From Marinobacterium sediminicola (GTDB lineage Bacteria > Pseudomonadota > Gammaproteobacteria > Pseudomonadales > Balneatricaceae), in the NCBI RefSeq assembly GCF_022343685.1, contig NZ_CP092123.1, positions 1,736,001 through 1,800,000 on the forward strand: DNA of 64,000 nucleotides, given 5' to 3'. Each line of letters starts with the position of its first letter. Position 1 is the first letter of the stretch. Positions 25,015 to 33,718 of the stretch are shown here, in pieces. A program made the position numbers and the translations under genes. Below the pieces are notes generated by a model, which made no database searches, had not been told where the DNA came from, and worked only from the letters and a program-made list of their open reading frames with translations.

Positions 25015-25887
25015 TTAACCCTCTTTCTCAAGCCTTTTCAGGAGGCTTGATGTGTCAAGCCTACCACCGCCATTCGCCTGGATGTCGGCATAGAATTGAT
25101 CAACCAAAGCCGTCACCGGTAAGCGTGCTCCATTGCGCCTGGCCTCACTCAATGCAATTTGGAGATCCTTGCGCATCCAGTCGACAGCAAAACCGAAGTC
25201 ATACTCCCCCTTGAGCATGGTTTTATGTCTATTGATCATCTGCCAGGAACCAGCGGCTCCGTGTTGAATCACGTCAAAAACAGCTTCACCATCAAGCCCT
25301 GATTGATGAACGAAATGGACTGCTTCCGCAAGCCCCTGGACAAGACCGGCAATCGCTATCTGGTTGACCATTTTTGCCAGCTGGCCGCTCCCTGCTGGTC
25401 CCAACAGCTTCTGCGAGCGGGCGTAGGCCTGAAGTACAGACTCTGCGCGTGCATAATCGGCTGCTGTACCGCCAACCATGACGCTCAATGCGCCATTCTC
25501 GGCTCCGGCCTGGCCACCTGAAACAGGTGCATCCAGAAAGCCAAGAGATTGCTGACGGGTCAGTCCGTCCAGCTTGCGAGCCACTTCAGCAGAGGCTGTG
25601 GTATGGTCAATGAGAAGACTGCCTGGTTGCATGGTGCTCAAGACACCCTGCGCACCCGTGGTCACCTCCAGCAAATCGTCATCGTTGCCGACGCAGGTAA
25701 ATACAAACTCGGCACCTTCGGCTGCTTTTGCCGGGGTTGGAGCAGATGAGCCCTTGTACTTTTCTACCCAGCGCTCCGCTTTCTGGGCGGTTCTGTTATA
25801 GACGCACACGTCATGCCCTGCATTGGCCAGGTGTCCAGCCATTGGGAAACCCATCACACCGAGCCCGATAAATGCAATCTTAGCCAT
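25015..25887 (-). CDS. 3-hydroxyisobutyrate dehydrogenase family (tartronate-semialdehyde-reductase-like)
   Basis: 290 aa. Rossmann start IAFIGLGVMGFPMAGHLANAG, family signature DAPVSGGQAGAENGALSVMVGG (about 117-138), and catalytic Lys in GQLAKMVNQ (about residue 169). This family reduces tartronate semialdehyde (GlxR/GarR) or oxidises 3-hydroxyisobutyrate. The neighbour 23 nt upstream is a glyoxylate aminotransferase and the window also has hyi, favouring 2-hydroxy-3-oxopropionate reductase; this is inference. Confidence 0.85.
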   Translation of the reverse strand: MAKIAFIGLGVMGFPMAGHLANAGHDVCVYNRTAQKAERWVEKYKGSSAPTPAKAAEGAEFVFTCVGNDDDLLEVTTGAQGVLSTMQPGSLLIDHTTASAEVARKLDGLTRQQSLGFLDAPVSGGQAGAENGALSVMVGGTAADYARAESVLQAYARSQKLLGPAGSGQLAKMVNQIAIAGLVQGLAEAVHFVHQSGLDGEAVFDVIQHGAAGSWQMINRHKTMLKGEYDFGFAVDWMRKDLQIALSEARRNGARLPVTALVDQFYADIQANGGGRLDTSSLLKRLEKEG

Positions 25888-25910
25888 ACGACGCCTCCTG
25901 TTGTGCGTTG

Positions 25911-27098
25911 TTATTTGTTCTGGGTAGCATAGACTGCGGCCGCGGCCGCCGCTGCCCGACCAGCATGAATGGCAGCGCCCTGCTCAAGCAGCGTATTTTC
26001 AAGTGCATCCAGACAAAGCATGACATGGCGACGGGTGCATGAGGTGCCCATCAAGCCTACGCGCCACACCTTTCCAGCCAAGGCGCCAAGCCCTGCACCA
26101 ATTTCCAGACCATAATTTTCCAACATTTGGCCACGCGCTTTTGCATCATCAATACCTTCGGGTATGGCAACAGAATTGAGCTGTGGCAAGCGGATATCAG
26201 CTGCAACCGACATCTGAAGGCCCATCGCTTCCAAGCCGTTACGCAGTGCCTCATGATGTGTTTCATGACGCTTCCATGCGTTTTCAATGCCCTCTTCCTG
26301 CAGCATTACCAAAGCTTCATGAAGGCCATAAAGAGCATTCACAGGCGCCGTATGATGGTAGGCACGCTTCTGTCCGCCACCCCAATAGCCCATCACCAGC
26401 GTTTTATCGAGGAACCAGCTTGGAATGCGAGTATTGCGCTTACTGACTTTATCCAGCGCGCGCTCGCTGAAGGTGACCGGCGAAATGCCAGGTGGCGCAG
26501 ACAGGCACTTCTGAGTCCCAGAATAAAGTGCATCAATCCCCCAGGCATCCACTTCCAGTTCGATGCCGCCAAGGGATGTCACGGCATCCACAATGGTCAG
26601 ACACCCATAGTCTCGTGCAAGGCGGCACAGCGCCTGGGCATCAGATCGAACACCCGTTGATGTTTCGGCATGCACAAAGGCCAGAGCCTTGATATCGTCA
26701 TGCTGCTCCATCACAGCACGTACTTTTTCAACGCTGACAGCATCACCCCAAGCGTCTTCCACCATGAGTGCAATGCCGCCAAAACGCTCCACGTTTTCCT
26801 TCATGCGGCCACCAAAAACCCCGTTCTGGCAGACGATAATCTTGTCACCGGGCTCGACCAGGTTTACAAAACAAGCCTCCATGCCGGCAGAGCCTGGAGC
26901 GGAAACCGGCATTGTCAGGGGATTATCAGTGCGTAAGGCGTACTGCAAAAGCTGCTTGATCTCATCCATCATTCCGACGAATGCAGGATCCAGATGCCCT
27001 ATGGTTGGTCGGGCCATCGCCGCCAGTACTCGGGGATGCACATCGGAAGGGCCTGGCCCCATGAGTGTTCGCATTGGCGGATAGAAGGACTTGATCAT
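25911..27098 (-). CDS. Class V aminotransferase, serine/alanine-glyoxylate type
   Basis: 395 aa. Opening LMGPGPSDVHPRVL, PLP lysine K197 in SGTQKCLSAPPG, and IVDAVTSLGG (D171) are diagnostic of the AGXT/serine-glyoxylate aminotransferase family. It would transfer an amino group from serine or alanine to glyoxylate, giving glycine plus hydroxypyruvate or pyruvate. The C terminus carries an alanine run (AGRAAAAAAAVYATQ). Forms an operon with the reductase downstream. Confidence 0.88.
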   Translation of the reverse strand: MIKSFYPPMRTLMGPGPSDVHPRVLAAMARPTIGHLDPAFVGMMDEIKQLLQYALRTDNPLTMPVSAPGSAGMEACFVNLVEPGDKIIVCQNGVFGGRMKENVERFGGIALMVEDAWGDAVSVEKVRAVMEQHDDIKALAFVHAETSTGVRSDAQALCRLARDYGCLTIVDAVTSLGGIELEVDAWGIDALYSGTQKCLSAPPGISPVTFSERALDKVSKRNTRIPSWFLDKTLVMGYWGGGQKRAYHHTAPVNALYGLHEALVMLQEEGIENAWKRHETHHEALRNGLEAMGLQMSVAADIRLPQLNSVAIPEGIDDAKARGQMLENYGLEIGAGLGALAGKVWRVGLMGTSCTRRHVMLCLDALENTLLEQGAAIHAGRAAAAAAAVYATQNK

Positions 27099-27134
27099 GT
27101 TTATTCCTTTAAAACAGTAAGTTATGTTTTTTAT

Positions 27135-27899
27135 TTAATGTTTTGAGTGATACTCGGCTATGCGTTGCACCAGTGCCATTACCATCTCTGCAGAGTGCTT
27201 GGCAGCCGTATCCAGAAATTGCTCGAATGACAGATTGGACTCCTTGCCGGCAATGTCCGAAAGTGCCCGAATGACAATAAATGGTGTCTCGAACTGGTGG
27301 CAGGTTTGAGCGATTGCAGCAGCCTCCATCTCAACCGCCTGCATGGCAGGAAATATCTTGCGGGTATGAGCAACACGCTCGGGGCAGTTCATGAAGCTGT
27401 CGCCGGTGGCAATCAGGCCGCGAACAGTGTTTGTGTGCGGCAGTTGTGAAATGCACTCCTCTGCCATCCGAGCCAGTAAGGGATCTGCCGTAAATGCAGG
27501 CGGTAAGCCTGGAACCTGACCAGGCTCATAGCCAAACACGGTCACATCAACGTCATGGTGCCGCACTTCATCAGAAATAACGACATCTCCCACGTTAAGA
27601 CGACTGTCAAAGCCGCCCGCAGAGCCAGTATTGATTACGCAGTCAGGTGAAAAGGCCTGCAGTAGCAGCGTAGTGCCGATCGCTGCGTTAACCTTGCCGA
27701 TACCTGACTTGAGGAGAACCACCTCTACACCGTGCATTGTGCCCGTGTAGAAGTCAAAGCCGCATATTGAGCGAGACTCGAGGTCATCAAGACTATTTTT
27801 CAGCAGTTCGATTTCCTGATCCATTGCCCCGATGAGGGCTATGCGAGGCGGTCGGTCGAGACCCTTGAGTTGCTCTGCGAAGGAAGAATTTGTTGTCAT
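27135..27899 (-). CDS. mtnN: 5'-methylthioadenosine/S-adenosylhomocysteine nucleosidase
   Basis: 254 aa from ATG 27899. IALIGAMDQEIELL (catalytic Glu region), NTGSAGGFD, EVRHHDVDVTVFGYEPGQVPG, VEMEAAAIAQTC and RALSDIAG (catalytic Asp) are the PNP/MTAN family hallmarks. It splits SAH and MTA to adenine plus ribosyl product; with LuxS (30088) this feeds AI-2 and homocysteine recycling. A 14-codon in-frame extension to 27941 has no better start. Confidence 0.93.
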   Translation of the reverse strand: MTTNSSFAEQLKGLDRPPRIALIGAMDQEIELLKNSLDDLESRSICGFDFYTGTMHGVEVVLLKSGIGKVNAAIGTTLLLQAFSPDCVINTGSAGGFDSRLNVGDVVISDEVRHHDVDVTVFGYEPGQVPGLPPAFTADPLLARMAEECISQLPHTNTVRGLIATGDSFMNCPERVAHTRKIFPAMQAVEMEAAAIAQTCHQFETPFIVIRALSDIAGKESNLSFEQFLDTAAKHSAEMVMALVQRIAEYHSKH

Positions 27900-28076
27900 T
27901 AGCTGTGTGTACTTTTGGCGTGGTTGTATGCAAAAACGCATGCTACCACGCTCGAGTCAATTGGCAATTTTTTACACCCCGCCAAGACTAAGATAGGGGC
28001 ACTCAAGATTCATTTGTATTATTAATACATAATATGTATCTAATACTTTGAGTGTATGCTGAGGAGGTATTAATGT

Positions 28077-28104
28077 TTGACACCTGCAAACAACCCATTA
28101 GAAT
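28077..28104 (+). promoter_or_regulatory. Promoter of csp with long 5' leader
   Basis: TTGACA at 28077, 16-nt spacer, TAGAAT at 28099-28104. Transcription near 28111 would leave a leader of about 150 nt before the cold-shock gene, the length typical of cspA-type mRNAs whose leader folding responds to temperature. The rest of the 27900-28262 gap holds no gene. Confidence 0.6.
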
Positions 28105-28262
28105 GGATAACGCTTAAAAGTAAGAAGATATTTACCCGCGTCCATTTCGAAGTCCCGCCTTGTCGTTGACTCGTCCTGAGCCTCAAAGAGTAGATAGAAC
28201 ACCACTTTTAGAGCATTTTTTTTCGGGTAATCCCGGCACATTCAAGTTTTAGGAAGAACAGC

Positions 28263-28469
28263 ATGTCTACTACTACCGGCACTGTAAAATGGTTCAACGA
28301 AACTAAAGGCTTCGGCTTCATCGAACAGGAAAACGGCCCGGACGTTTTTGCTCACTTCAGCGCTATCCAGGGCAGCGGCTTCAAAACCCTGCAGGAAGGC
28401 CAGAAAGTTCAGTTTACTGTGACTCAGGGCCAGAAAGGTCCTCAGGCTGAGAACATCGTCGCTCTGTAA
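28263..28469 (+). CDS. CspA-family cold-shock protein
   Basis: 68 aa, the normal size. RNP1 KGFGFIEQ (about 17-24) and RNP2 VFAHFSAI (28-35) are present in the OB fold ([16 protein letters not shown]). Binds single-stranded RNA/DNA. AGGAAG precedes the ATG. The paralogue cannot be named without comparison. It converges on an RhlE-type RNA helicase with a shared terminator. Confidence 0.95.
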   Translation: MSTTTGTVKWFNETKGFGFIEQENGPDVFAHFSAIQGSGFKTLQEGQKVQFTVTQGQKGPQAENIVAL

Positions 28470-28483
28470 TGTACTGAGCTGAC

Positions 28484-28516
28484 AAAAAAAGCGATCCGAA
28501 GGGATCGCTTTTTTTG
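28484..28516. terminator. Bidirectional terminator between csp and rhlE
   Basis: A-run, GCGATCC-GAAG-GGATCGC (28491-28508), T-run of 8. The A-run on the left makes it work on the minus strand too, where the helicase gene ends at 28525. Confidence 0.9.
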
Positions 28517-28524
28517 TGCCCGTC

Positions 28525-29829
28525 TCAGACGGTTGCCTTTGCCTTGCTTTGAGTACGTGGGCGGCGCCGCGCCGGCTTTGGCGTACCAGGAGTACGCTGC
28601 CCATCTTTATGCTCTGGTCGTGCGGATTTATGATTTTTATGATGAGGCCTGCGCTTGCTGTGCGCACCAGGCTTTGCTGATGCATCCGGCAGCGGATGAA
28701 CAGGCTCGAAGCCTTCTACAATTCGCCGCTCGATGGTTTGTCGTGTGAGGCGCTCAATCCCACCCAGCAGGTCGCTTTCATCCAGGCAAACAAGCGATAT
28801 GGCCTGACCACTGGCGCCCGCTCGCCCCGTACGGCCTATACGATGAACGTAATCTTCCGCTACATTGGGCAGCTCAAAGTTGACAACCTGCGGCAGCTGG
28901 TCAATATCCAGCCCTCGAGCCGCAATATCAGTGGCAACAAGCGCTCGCACCTCACCATTCTTGAAGCCTGACAACGCCTTGGTGCGAGCTCCCTGGCTTT
29001 TATTTCCATGGATGGCTGCGGCACTAATCCCCGCCTCATCCAGAAAGCGAGTCAGGCGATTGGCGCCATGCTTGGTTTTGGTGAAGACAAGCACCTGCTC
29101 CCAGTTTCCATCTTCGATCAACTTCAACAGCAATTTTGGCTTTTGCTTCTTATCGACCGGATAAACGAACTGGGTAACAGTCTTGGCGGTACTGTTGCTA
29201 GGAGTAACAGAGACTTCCACAGGATCGTGGATCAACTCCTTGGCGAGTTTACGAATTGGATCCGAGAATGTTGCCGAAAACATCAAGTTTTGACGTTTCG
29301 ACGGCAATAACTGAATGATCTTTCGAATATCACGAATAAACCCCATATCAAGCATGCGATCAGCCTCGTCCAGCACGAACGTTTCAATGCTGTCGAATCG
29401 AATGGCATTTTGCTGATATAAGTCGAGCAGACGACCAGGGGTTGCGACAAGCACATCCACGCCGCCTCTAAGCTTCATCATCTGAGGATTAATCTTCACT
29501 CCACCGAAGACAACGGCTGATTTCAGGGAGAGATATTTGCCATAGGTGGCTACGCTCTCCGCTACCTGAGCGGCCAGTTCACGCGTGGGTGTCAGGATCA
29601 ACACGCGAGCCCGATTACCTTTTGCCGGCTTGCCCTGGCTAAGCTGCTCGAGGATCGGCAAGGTAAAGCCGGCGGTCTTTCCGGTGCCGGTCTGCGCGGC
29701 GGCCATGACGTCGCGGCCGGATAATACCGCAGGGATCGCCTGTTGCTGAATCGGTGAAGGTATAGTGTACTGCTGCTCGGCAACAGCCTTAAGCAATGGA
29801 GCGGATAACCCCAGTGAGGCAAAACTCAT
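28525..29829 (-). CDS. rhlE: DEAD-box RNA helicase, RhlE type
   Basis: 434 aa. Motifs in order: Q motif ([12 protein letters not shown]), [10 protein letters not shown], Ia [15 protein letters not shown] ([13 protein letters not shown]), [29 protein letters not shown]. The start MSFASLGLS and the basic C-terminal tail ([25 protein letters not shown]) fit RhlE. Involved in RNA unwinding and ribosome assembly or decay, often in the cold; the convergent csp gene suits that. Confidence 0.93.
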   Translation of the reverse strand: MSFASLGLSAPLLKAVAEQQYTIPSPIQQQAIPAVLSGRDVMAAAQTGTGKTAGFTLPILEQLSQGKPAKGNRARVLILTPTRELAAQVAESVATYGKYLSLKSAVVFGGVKINPQMMKLRGGVDVLVATPGRLLDLYQQNAIRFDSIETFVLDEADRMLDMGFIRDIRKIIQLLPSKRQNLMFSATFSDPIRKLAKELIHDPVEVSVTPSNSTAKTVTQFVYPVDKKQKPKLLLKLIEDGNWEQVLVFTKTKHGANRLTRFLDEAGISAAAIHGNKSQGARTKALSGFKNGEVRALVATDIAARGLDIDQLPQVVNFELPNVAEDYVHRIGRTGRAGASGQAISLVCLDESDLLGGIERLTRQTIERRIVEGFEPVHPLPDASAKPGAHSKRRPHHKNHKSARPEHKDGQRTPGTPKPARRRPRTQSKAKATV

Positions 29830-30087
29830 TCAGTGATCTCTTGGTTATGAAAGGATGGCAGCATCTTGGGTGCCAGCCTGAGCCCGGAAGCGATTTCCAG
29901 GCTGGAGGTGTTAGGACGTCAAGCTTACAGTAACCTGGCCAAGTTGACTATGACTATCGCGAAGCCTCTGCTTTTCCTGACGGGCTTTGCTAAGATATGG
30001 CATCAGCATCACCTGAGAGTGGCGGTCAGTTGTTGGCAAACCAGGTGAGAACATGCTCTTAAGTATTTATCAAACAAAGGCTTTTTA

Positions 30088-30567
30088 ATGAACGTCGAGA
30101 GTTTTAACTTTAATCACACTAAAGTTGTGGCCCCATATGTCCGCCTGGTCGGTGTGACCGAAGGCGAGAAAGACCGAGTCCACAAATACGACGTGCGCTT
30201 CTGCCAGCCCAACCAGGCTCATATGCCCATGCCGTCATTGCACTCCCTGGAACATATGATTGCCGAACTGATTCGTAACCATCTGGATTGCGTGCTTGAT
30301 TTCAGCCCTATGGGTTGCCAGACAGGCTTCTACCTTTCCGTTCTCAACCACGACAATTACCAGGAGATTCTGGACGTTTTTGCTCGCACACTCGAAGATG
30401 TGCTGGCAGCAACCGAAGTGCCGGCCTGTAACGAACTGCAGTGTGGCTGGGCGGCCAGTCATGATCTTGAAGGCGCCAAAGCAATCGCGCGTGAGATGCT
30501 CAATCGCCGTGATGAATGGCCACAAGTGTTTGCAGATGAGAATGACCCGGACAACTGGTTGTCCTGA
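30088..30567 (+). CDS. luxS: S-ribosylhomocysteine lyase (AI-2 synthase)
   Basis: 159 aa. Zinc site HSLEH (H52, E55, H56) and the Cys of [11 protein letters not shown]; substrate pocket MGCQTGFYL (catalytic Cys). Cleaves S-ribosylhomocysteine to homocysteine and DPD, the AI-2 precursor; acts after MtnN. It stands alone between rhlE and truC, ending in a strong dyad. Confidence 0.97.
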   Translation: MNVESFNFNHTKVVAPYVRLVGVTEGEKDRVHKYDVRFCQPNQAHMPMPSLHSLEHMIAELIRNHLDCVLDFSPMGCQTGFYLSVLNHDNYQEILDVFARTLEDVLAATEVPACNELQCGWAASHDLEGAKAIAREMLNRRDEWPQVFADENDPDNWLS

Positions 30568-30574
30568 TCAACCT

Positions 30575-30608
30575 CCGGTTACTGACCAGATACCCTGTCA
30601 GTAACCGG
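30575..30608. terminator. 12-bp dyad after luxS
   Basis: CCGGTTACTGAC pairs perfectly with GTCAGTAACCGG around a 10-nt loop. There is no T-run. It overlaps the last codons of truC on the minus strand, so it may serve both convergent genes. Confidence 0.5.
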
Positions 30609-31346
30609 ATAGCCCTCCAGCCAGCCGAGCTGTTCAAACAGGCTCTTCACATCCTCGGCAATACTGGCTTCAATATGCATTCTGCGCCCGGTTACAGGGT
30701 GCTCAAACTCAATCTCCGTCGCCATCAACAGCATTCGATGTAAGTCGAAGTGTTCTCGAAACAGACGGTTATGGCGCCCTTCCCCGTGTTTGGTATCTCC
30801 GATGATGGGATGCAGAATGTGCTTCATATGACGGCGAATCTGGTGCTTCCTGCCGGTTGCAGGCTTGACCTCCACCAATGAGTACCGTGCTTCCGGATAT
30901 CGACCCACCGGGATGGGCAGACTCACGGTGGCAACACGACGATAGCTGGAAATTGCATCCTGAGGTTCTTTGTCAGGGTTTGCGCGAGGGTCTTCACGCT
31001 TATCGTGAATAGGCTTGAGAGCATAGTCGATTATCCCGCCCTCTTCTGTCCAGCCTCTCACAACACACAGGTAGGTCTTGTTGACGCTTCTCTCGATGAA
31101 TTGTTGCTGCAGATGCTGACCCACATCCTTCTTACGGGCAAACAAGATAACCCCCGAGGTTGCTCGATCCAGGCGATGCACGGTGTGAACGGTTTCCCCC
31201 GGGTAACGGAGTTTCAACAATGACACCAGGTTGGGGGTTCGTGCCGGGGCAATCCAGCTGGGATGAACCAGTAAGCCGGCCGGCTTATTGATCGCAACAA
31301 GGTGTTCGTCTTCGTACAGAATATCGAGCAGATGGGATTCGGACAC
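30579..31346 (-). CDS. truC: tRNA pseudouridine(65) synthase, RluA family
   Basis: 255 aa from a GTG at 31346. Longer in-frame readings would run into tRNA-Ser, so they are excluded. ILYEDEHLVAINKPAGLLVHPSW, catalytic Asp in VHRLDRATSGVILFA, and KPATGRKHQIRRHM are the RluA/TruC signatures. Converts uridine 65 of certain tRNAs. It lies 40 nt behind tRNA-Ser on the same strand, so it probably shares that transcript. The GTG has only a weak ribosome site. Confidence 0.88.
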   Translation of the reverse strand: MSESHLLDILYEDEHLVAINKPAGLLVHPSWIAPARTPNLVSLLKLRYPGETVHTVHRLDRATSGVILFARKKDVGQHLQQQFIERSVNKTYLCVVRGWTEEGGIIDYALKPIHDKREDPRANPDKEPQDAISSYRRVATVSLPIPVGRYPEARYSLVEVKPATGRKHQIRRHMKHILHPIIGDTKHGEGRHNRLFREHFDLHRMLLMATEIEFEHPVTGRRMHIEASIAEDVKSLFEQLGWLEGYPVTDRVSGQ

Positions 31347-31386
31347 GGGGAACTCGTAAGGATGAGCACAGTCATATAAGGAAGAT

Positions 31387-31474
31387 TGGCGGAGGGGCAG
31401 GGATTCGAACCCTGGGAGCCTCTCGACTCGTCGGTTTTCAAGACCGGTGCTTTCGACCACTCAGCCACCCCTCC
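31387..31474 (-). tRNA. tRNA-Ser (UGA)
   Basis: 88 nt with encoded CCA. Acceptor GGAGGGG/CCCCTCC, anticodon loop CTTGAAA gives TGA, long class II variable arm, discriminator G. Confidence 0.96.
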
Positions 31475-31486
31475 GCACGGGTTGAA

Positions 31487-31514
31487 ATTCTACTGGGAAT
31501 CTTTTTGAAGTCAA
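31487..31514 (-). promoter_or_regulatory. Promoter of tRNA-Ser (and probably truC)
   Basis: Minus strand TTGACT, 16-nt spacer, TAGAAT, 12 nt before the tRNA. Spacer length equals that of the two tRNA Gly-Cys promoters. Confidence 0.75.
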
Positions 31515-31589
31515 ACAGCCAAAAAAGTTGAAAAAAAGGTATAAACCCTCATCATTGCAGGCAGAAGGAAATAACTAACGAGGTTCATG

Positions 31590-32270
31590 ATGGATAACGT
31601 ACGTACAATCGAAACCCGCTCGTCGCACGCGGTGCTGGAGACCAATAAGGTCATCCGCAATACCTATATGCTCTTGGCCATGACGCTGGTGTTCAGCGCC
31701 GTGACTGCAGGTATTTCAATGGCGATCAATCCGCCGTTTATGGTGTATCTGGGTAGCGTGCTGCTTAGTTTTGTACTGCTGTTCGTCATCAACCGCAAGC
31801 AAAACTCAGCGGCTGCGCTGCCACTGACGTTCGCCTTTACCGGTCTTCTTGGCTTCGGCTTGGGTCCCATTCTGAATCATTATCTGGCGCTGCCGAACGG
31901 TGGCCATATCGTGATGACTGCCATGGGTATGACCGCCATTACATTCCTGGGCCTGTCTGCCTACGTCCTTTCTTCTCGTAAGGATTTCAGCTTCATGGGT
32001 GGCTTCCTGGCAGCTGGCTCCATGATCCTGATCGTGGCGATGATCGCACTCTTCGTGCTGCCGCTGTTCGGCGTGGATATCTCCGGCATTCAGCTCGCTT
32101 TCTCTGCTGCGGTAGTATTGTTGATGTCAAGTTTTATTCTTTACGATACGAGCAACATTGTTAACGGTCGTTACACTAACTATGTGATGGCAACGGTAGG
32201 TCTCTACCTGAGTATCTATAACCTGCTGGTGCACCTGCTGAGCCTGGTTGGCGCTTTCAGCGACGACTGA
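31590..32270 (+). CDS. yccA: Bax inhibitor-1/YccA family inner-membrane protein
   Basis: 226 aa from the second of two ATGs, which is better spaced from GAGG. Seven hydrophobic helices; C-terminal SSFILYDTSNIVNGRYTNYVMATVGLYLSIYNLLVHLLSLVGAF is the family hallmark. In E. coli YccA modulates the FtsH protease. Terminator at 32290. Confidence 0.93.
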   Translation: MDNVRTIETRSSHAVLETNKVIRNTYMLLAMTLVFSAVTAGISMAINPPFMVYLGSVLLSFVLLFVINRKQNSAAALPLTFAFTGLLGFGLGPILNHYLALPNGGHIVMTAMGMTAITFLGLSAYVLSSRKDFSFMGGFLAAGSMILIVAMIALFVLPLFGVDISGIQLAFSAAVVLLMSSFILYDTSNIVNGRYTNYVMATVGLYLSIYNLLVHLLSLVGAFSDD

Positions 32271-32289
32271 TCATTTCAGTGACCACCAG

Positions 32290-32326
32290 AGCCCCGCAAA
32301 TCTGTTAAGATTGCGGGGCTTTTTTA
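32290..32326 (+). terminator. Rho-independent terminator after yccA
   Basis: AGCCCCGCAA ... TTGCGGGGCT followed by a T-run, immediately before tusD. Confidence 0.9.
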
Positions 32327-32343
32327 TTTCAGGGTCAAGGCAG

Positions 32344-32742
32344 ATGATTTATACCCTTGTCGTACATGCGGCCCCCTATCAGTCCGCCGCTGCTGGAACG
32401 GCTCTCCGCTTTGCCAAGGCAGCTCTTGCGGCCGGCCATGACATTCACCGTGTATTCTTCTATCGTGACGGCGTTTACAACGCCAGCGCACTGGCCTCTC
32501 CGCCTCGTGATGAGCAAAACATCCCTGCGCACTGGCAGCAGCTGGCGCAGGAACATGGTCTTGACATGGTTGTCTGTATAGCCGCAGCGGTTCGACGCGG
32601 TGTTCTGGACGCTGGTGAAGCCAAGCGTTATGAAAAGCTCCATCACAACCTGGCTGATGGCTTTGAACTCTCAGGGCTCGGTCAACTGGCAGAAGCCAGT
32701 CTGCACTCTGACCGAGTGATTACTTTCGGAGGACAGCGATGA
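32344..32742 (+). CDS. tusD: Sulfurtransferase complex subunit TusD
   Basis: 132 aa, DsrE fold. MIYTLVVHAAPYQSAAAGTALRFA and the sulfur-carrying Cys C78 in DMVVCIAAAVRRGV (the position of the E. coli active Cys). Part of TusBCD, which relays persulfide to TusE and MnmA for 2-thiouridine in tRNA. ATGA overlap with tusC. Confidence 0.94.
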   Translation: MIYTLVVHAAPYQSAAAGTALRFAKAALAAGHDIHRVFFYRDGVYNASALASPPRDEQNIPAHWQQLAQEHGLDMVVCIAAAVRRGVLDAGEAKRYEKLHHNLADGFELSGLGQLAEASLHSDRVITFGGQR

Positions 32743-33101
32743 GCCAGAAGTCTATCCTGGTGATCTGTCGCAAGGCGCCCTACGGTTCCTCAGCAGCCCG
32801 TGACGCGCTTGACATCGCTCTGAGTGGAACAATATTCGATATCCCGGTATCTCTACTGTTACTCGACGATGCTGTTCTGCAGCTTCTCCCCGATCAGAAC
32901 AGCAGCCTGGTAGGCGAGAAAAATCTGAATGCAATGCTGGGCGCATTACCTCTGTATGACATCAATCAGGTTTACACCAGCCTGCAGAGTCTGGCGCTGC
33001 ATGGACTTGAGGCTCAGCGGCTTGAGCCCTGCCCTGTCGCGCTGGATACCACTGAGTTGCATGACCTGATTAAACGCCATGATGTGGTACTGACTGTATG
33101 A
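32739..33101 (+). CDS. tusC: Sulfurtransferase complex subunit TusC
   Basis: 120 aa, DsrE/F fold: SILVICRKAPYGSSAARDALDIAL and YDINQVYTSLQSLALHGL. Overlaps tusD and tusB by 4 nt each (ATGA), the strict tusDCB order. Structural partner in the relay complex. Confidence 0.93.
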   Translation: MSQKSILVICRKAPYGSSAARDALDIALSGTIFDIPVSLLLLDDAVLQLLPDQNSSLVGEKNLNAMLGALPLYDINQVYTSLQSLALHGLEAQRLEPCPVALDTTELHDLIKRHDVVLTV

Positions 33102-33379
33102 CTCTTCATATTTTGAATACTTCACCCAGTGACCGTAATACGTTTTTGACCTGCGCCCTGGCACTTGCGGAGGACGATACACTTTTGCTGATTGAAGATG
33201 GCACATACTGGCTACTGCCTCAGCACAGAAGCGAGCTGGCGCGAGTCCCGGCCCGCGTGGTGGCCCTGGCCCCGGATCGACTTGCGCGGGGCGTAGTCGT
33301 AGATAATATGACAGAAGTGGATGATGCCGGCTTTGTTGAGCTGACTGTCCAGCATGATCGCATAGTGAGTTGGTTCTGA
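33098..33379 (+). CDS. tusB: Sulfurtransferase complex subunit TusB
   Basis: 93 aa, DsrH-like: MTLHILNTSPSDRNTFLTCALALAEDDTLLLIEDGTYW, the pattern of TusB. Follows tusC with a 4-nt overlap; tusE begins 1 nt after its stop. Confidence 0.92.
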   Translation: MTLHILNTSPSDRNTFLTCALALAEDDTLLLIEDGTYWLLPQHRSELARVPARVVALAPDRLARGVVVDNMTEVDDAGFVELTVQHDRIVSWF

Positions 33380-33380
33380 T

Positions 33381-33713
33381 ATGCAACTTCTCGTAAATGA
33401 ACATCAGATAGCCCTGGATGATGAAGGCTACCTGTATGATCTTGAGCAGTGGTCACCTGAGGTGGCCCTGTTACTGGCAAAAGAGGAGCAACTGGACCTG
33501 ACCGAGGCGCACTGGGAGGTCATCTACCTGCTCCGTGATTTTTACCAGCAATATCAGCTCTCACCGGCCATGCGACCGCTGGTCAAGGCTGTTGCTGCCA
33601 AGCTGGGCAAGGAAAAGGGACGCAGCATCTACCTGATGAAGCTTTTTCCGGGCAGCCCAGCCAAAGTGGCTGCACGCCTGGCTGGCTTACCCAAACCGGA
33701 TAATTGTCTGTAA
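33381..33713 (+). CDS. tusE: TusE/DsrC sulfur carrier
   Basis: 110 aa. DEEGYL-like start (LDDEGYLYDLEQWSPEVA), LTEAHWEVI, GRSIYLMKLFPGSPAKVAARLAGLPKP and the conserved penultimate Cys C109 on the flexible arm. Takes sulfur from TusD to MnmA. No second upstream Cys, so TusE rather than dissimilatory DsrC. Confidence 0.94.
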   Translation: MQLLVNEHQIALDDEGYLYDLEQWSPEVALLLAKEEQLDLTEAHWEVIYLLRDFYQQYQLSPAMRPLVKAVAAKLGKEKGRSIYLMKLFPGSPAKVAARLAGLPKPDNCL

Positions 33714-33718
33714 CCTGT

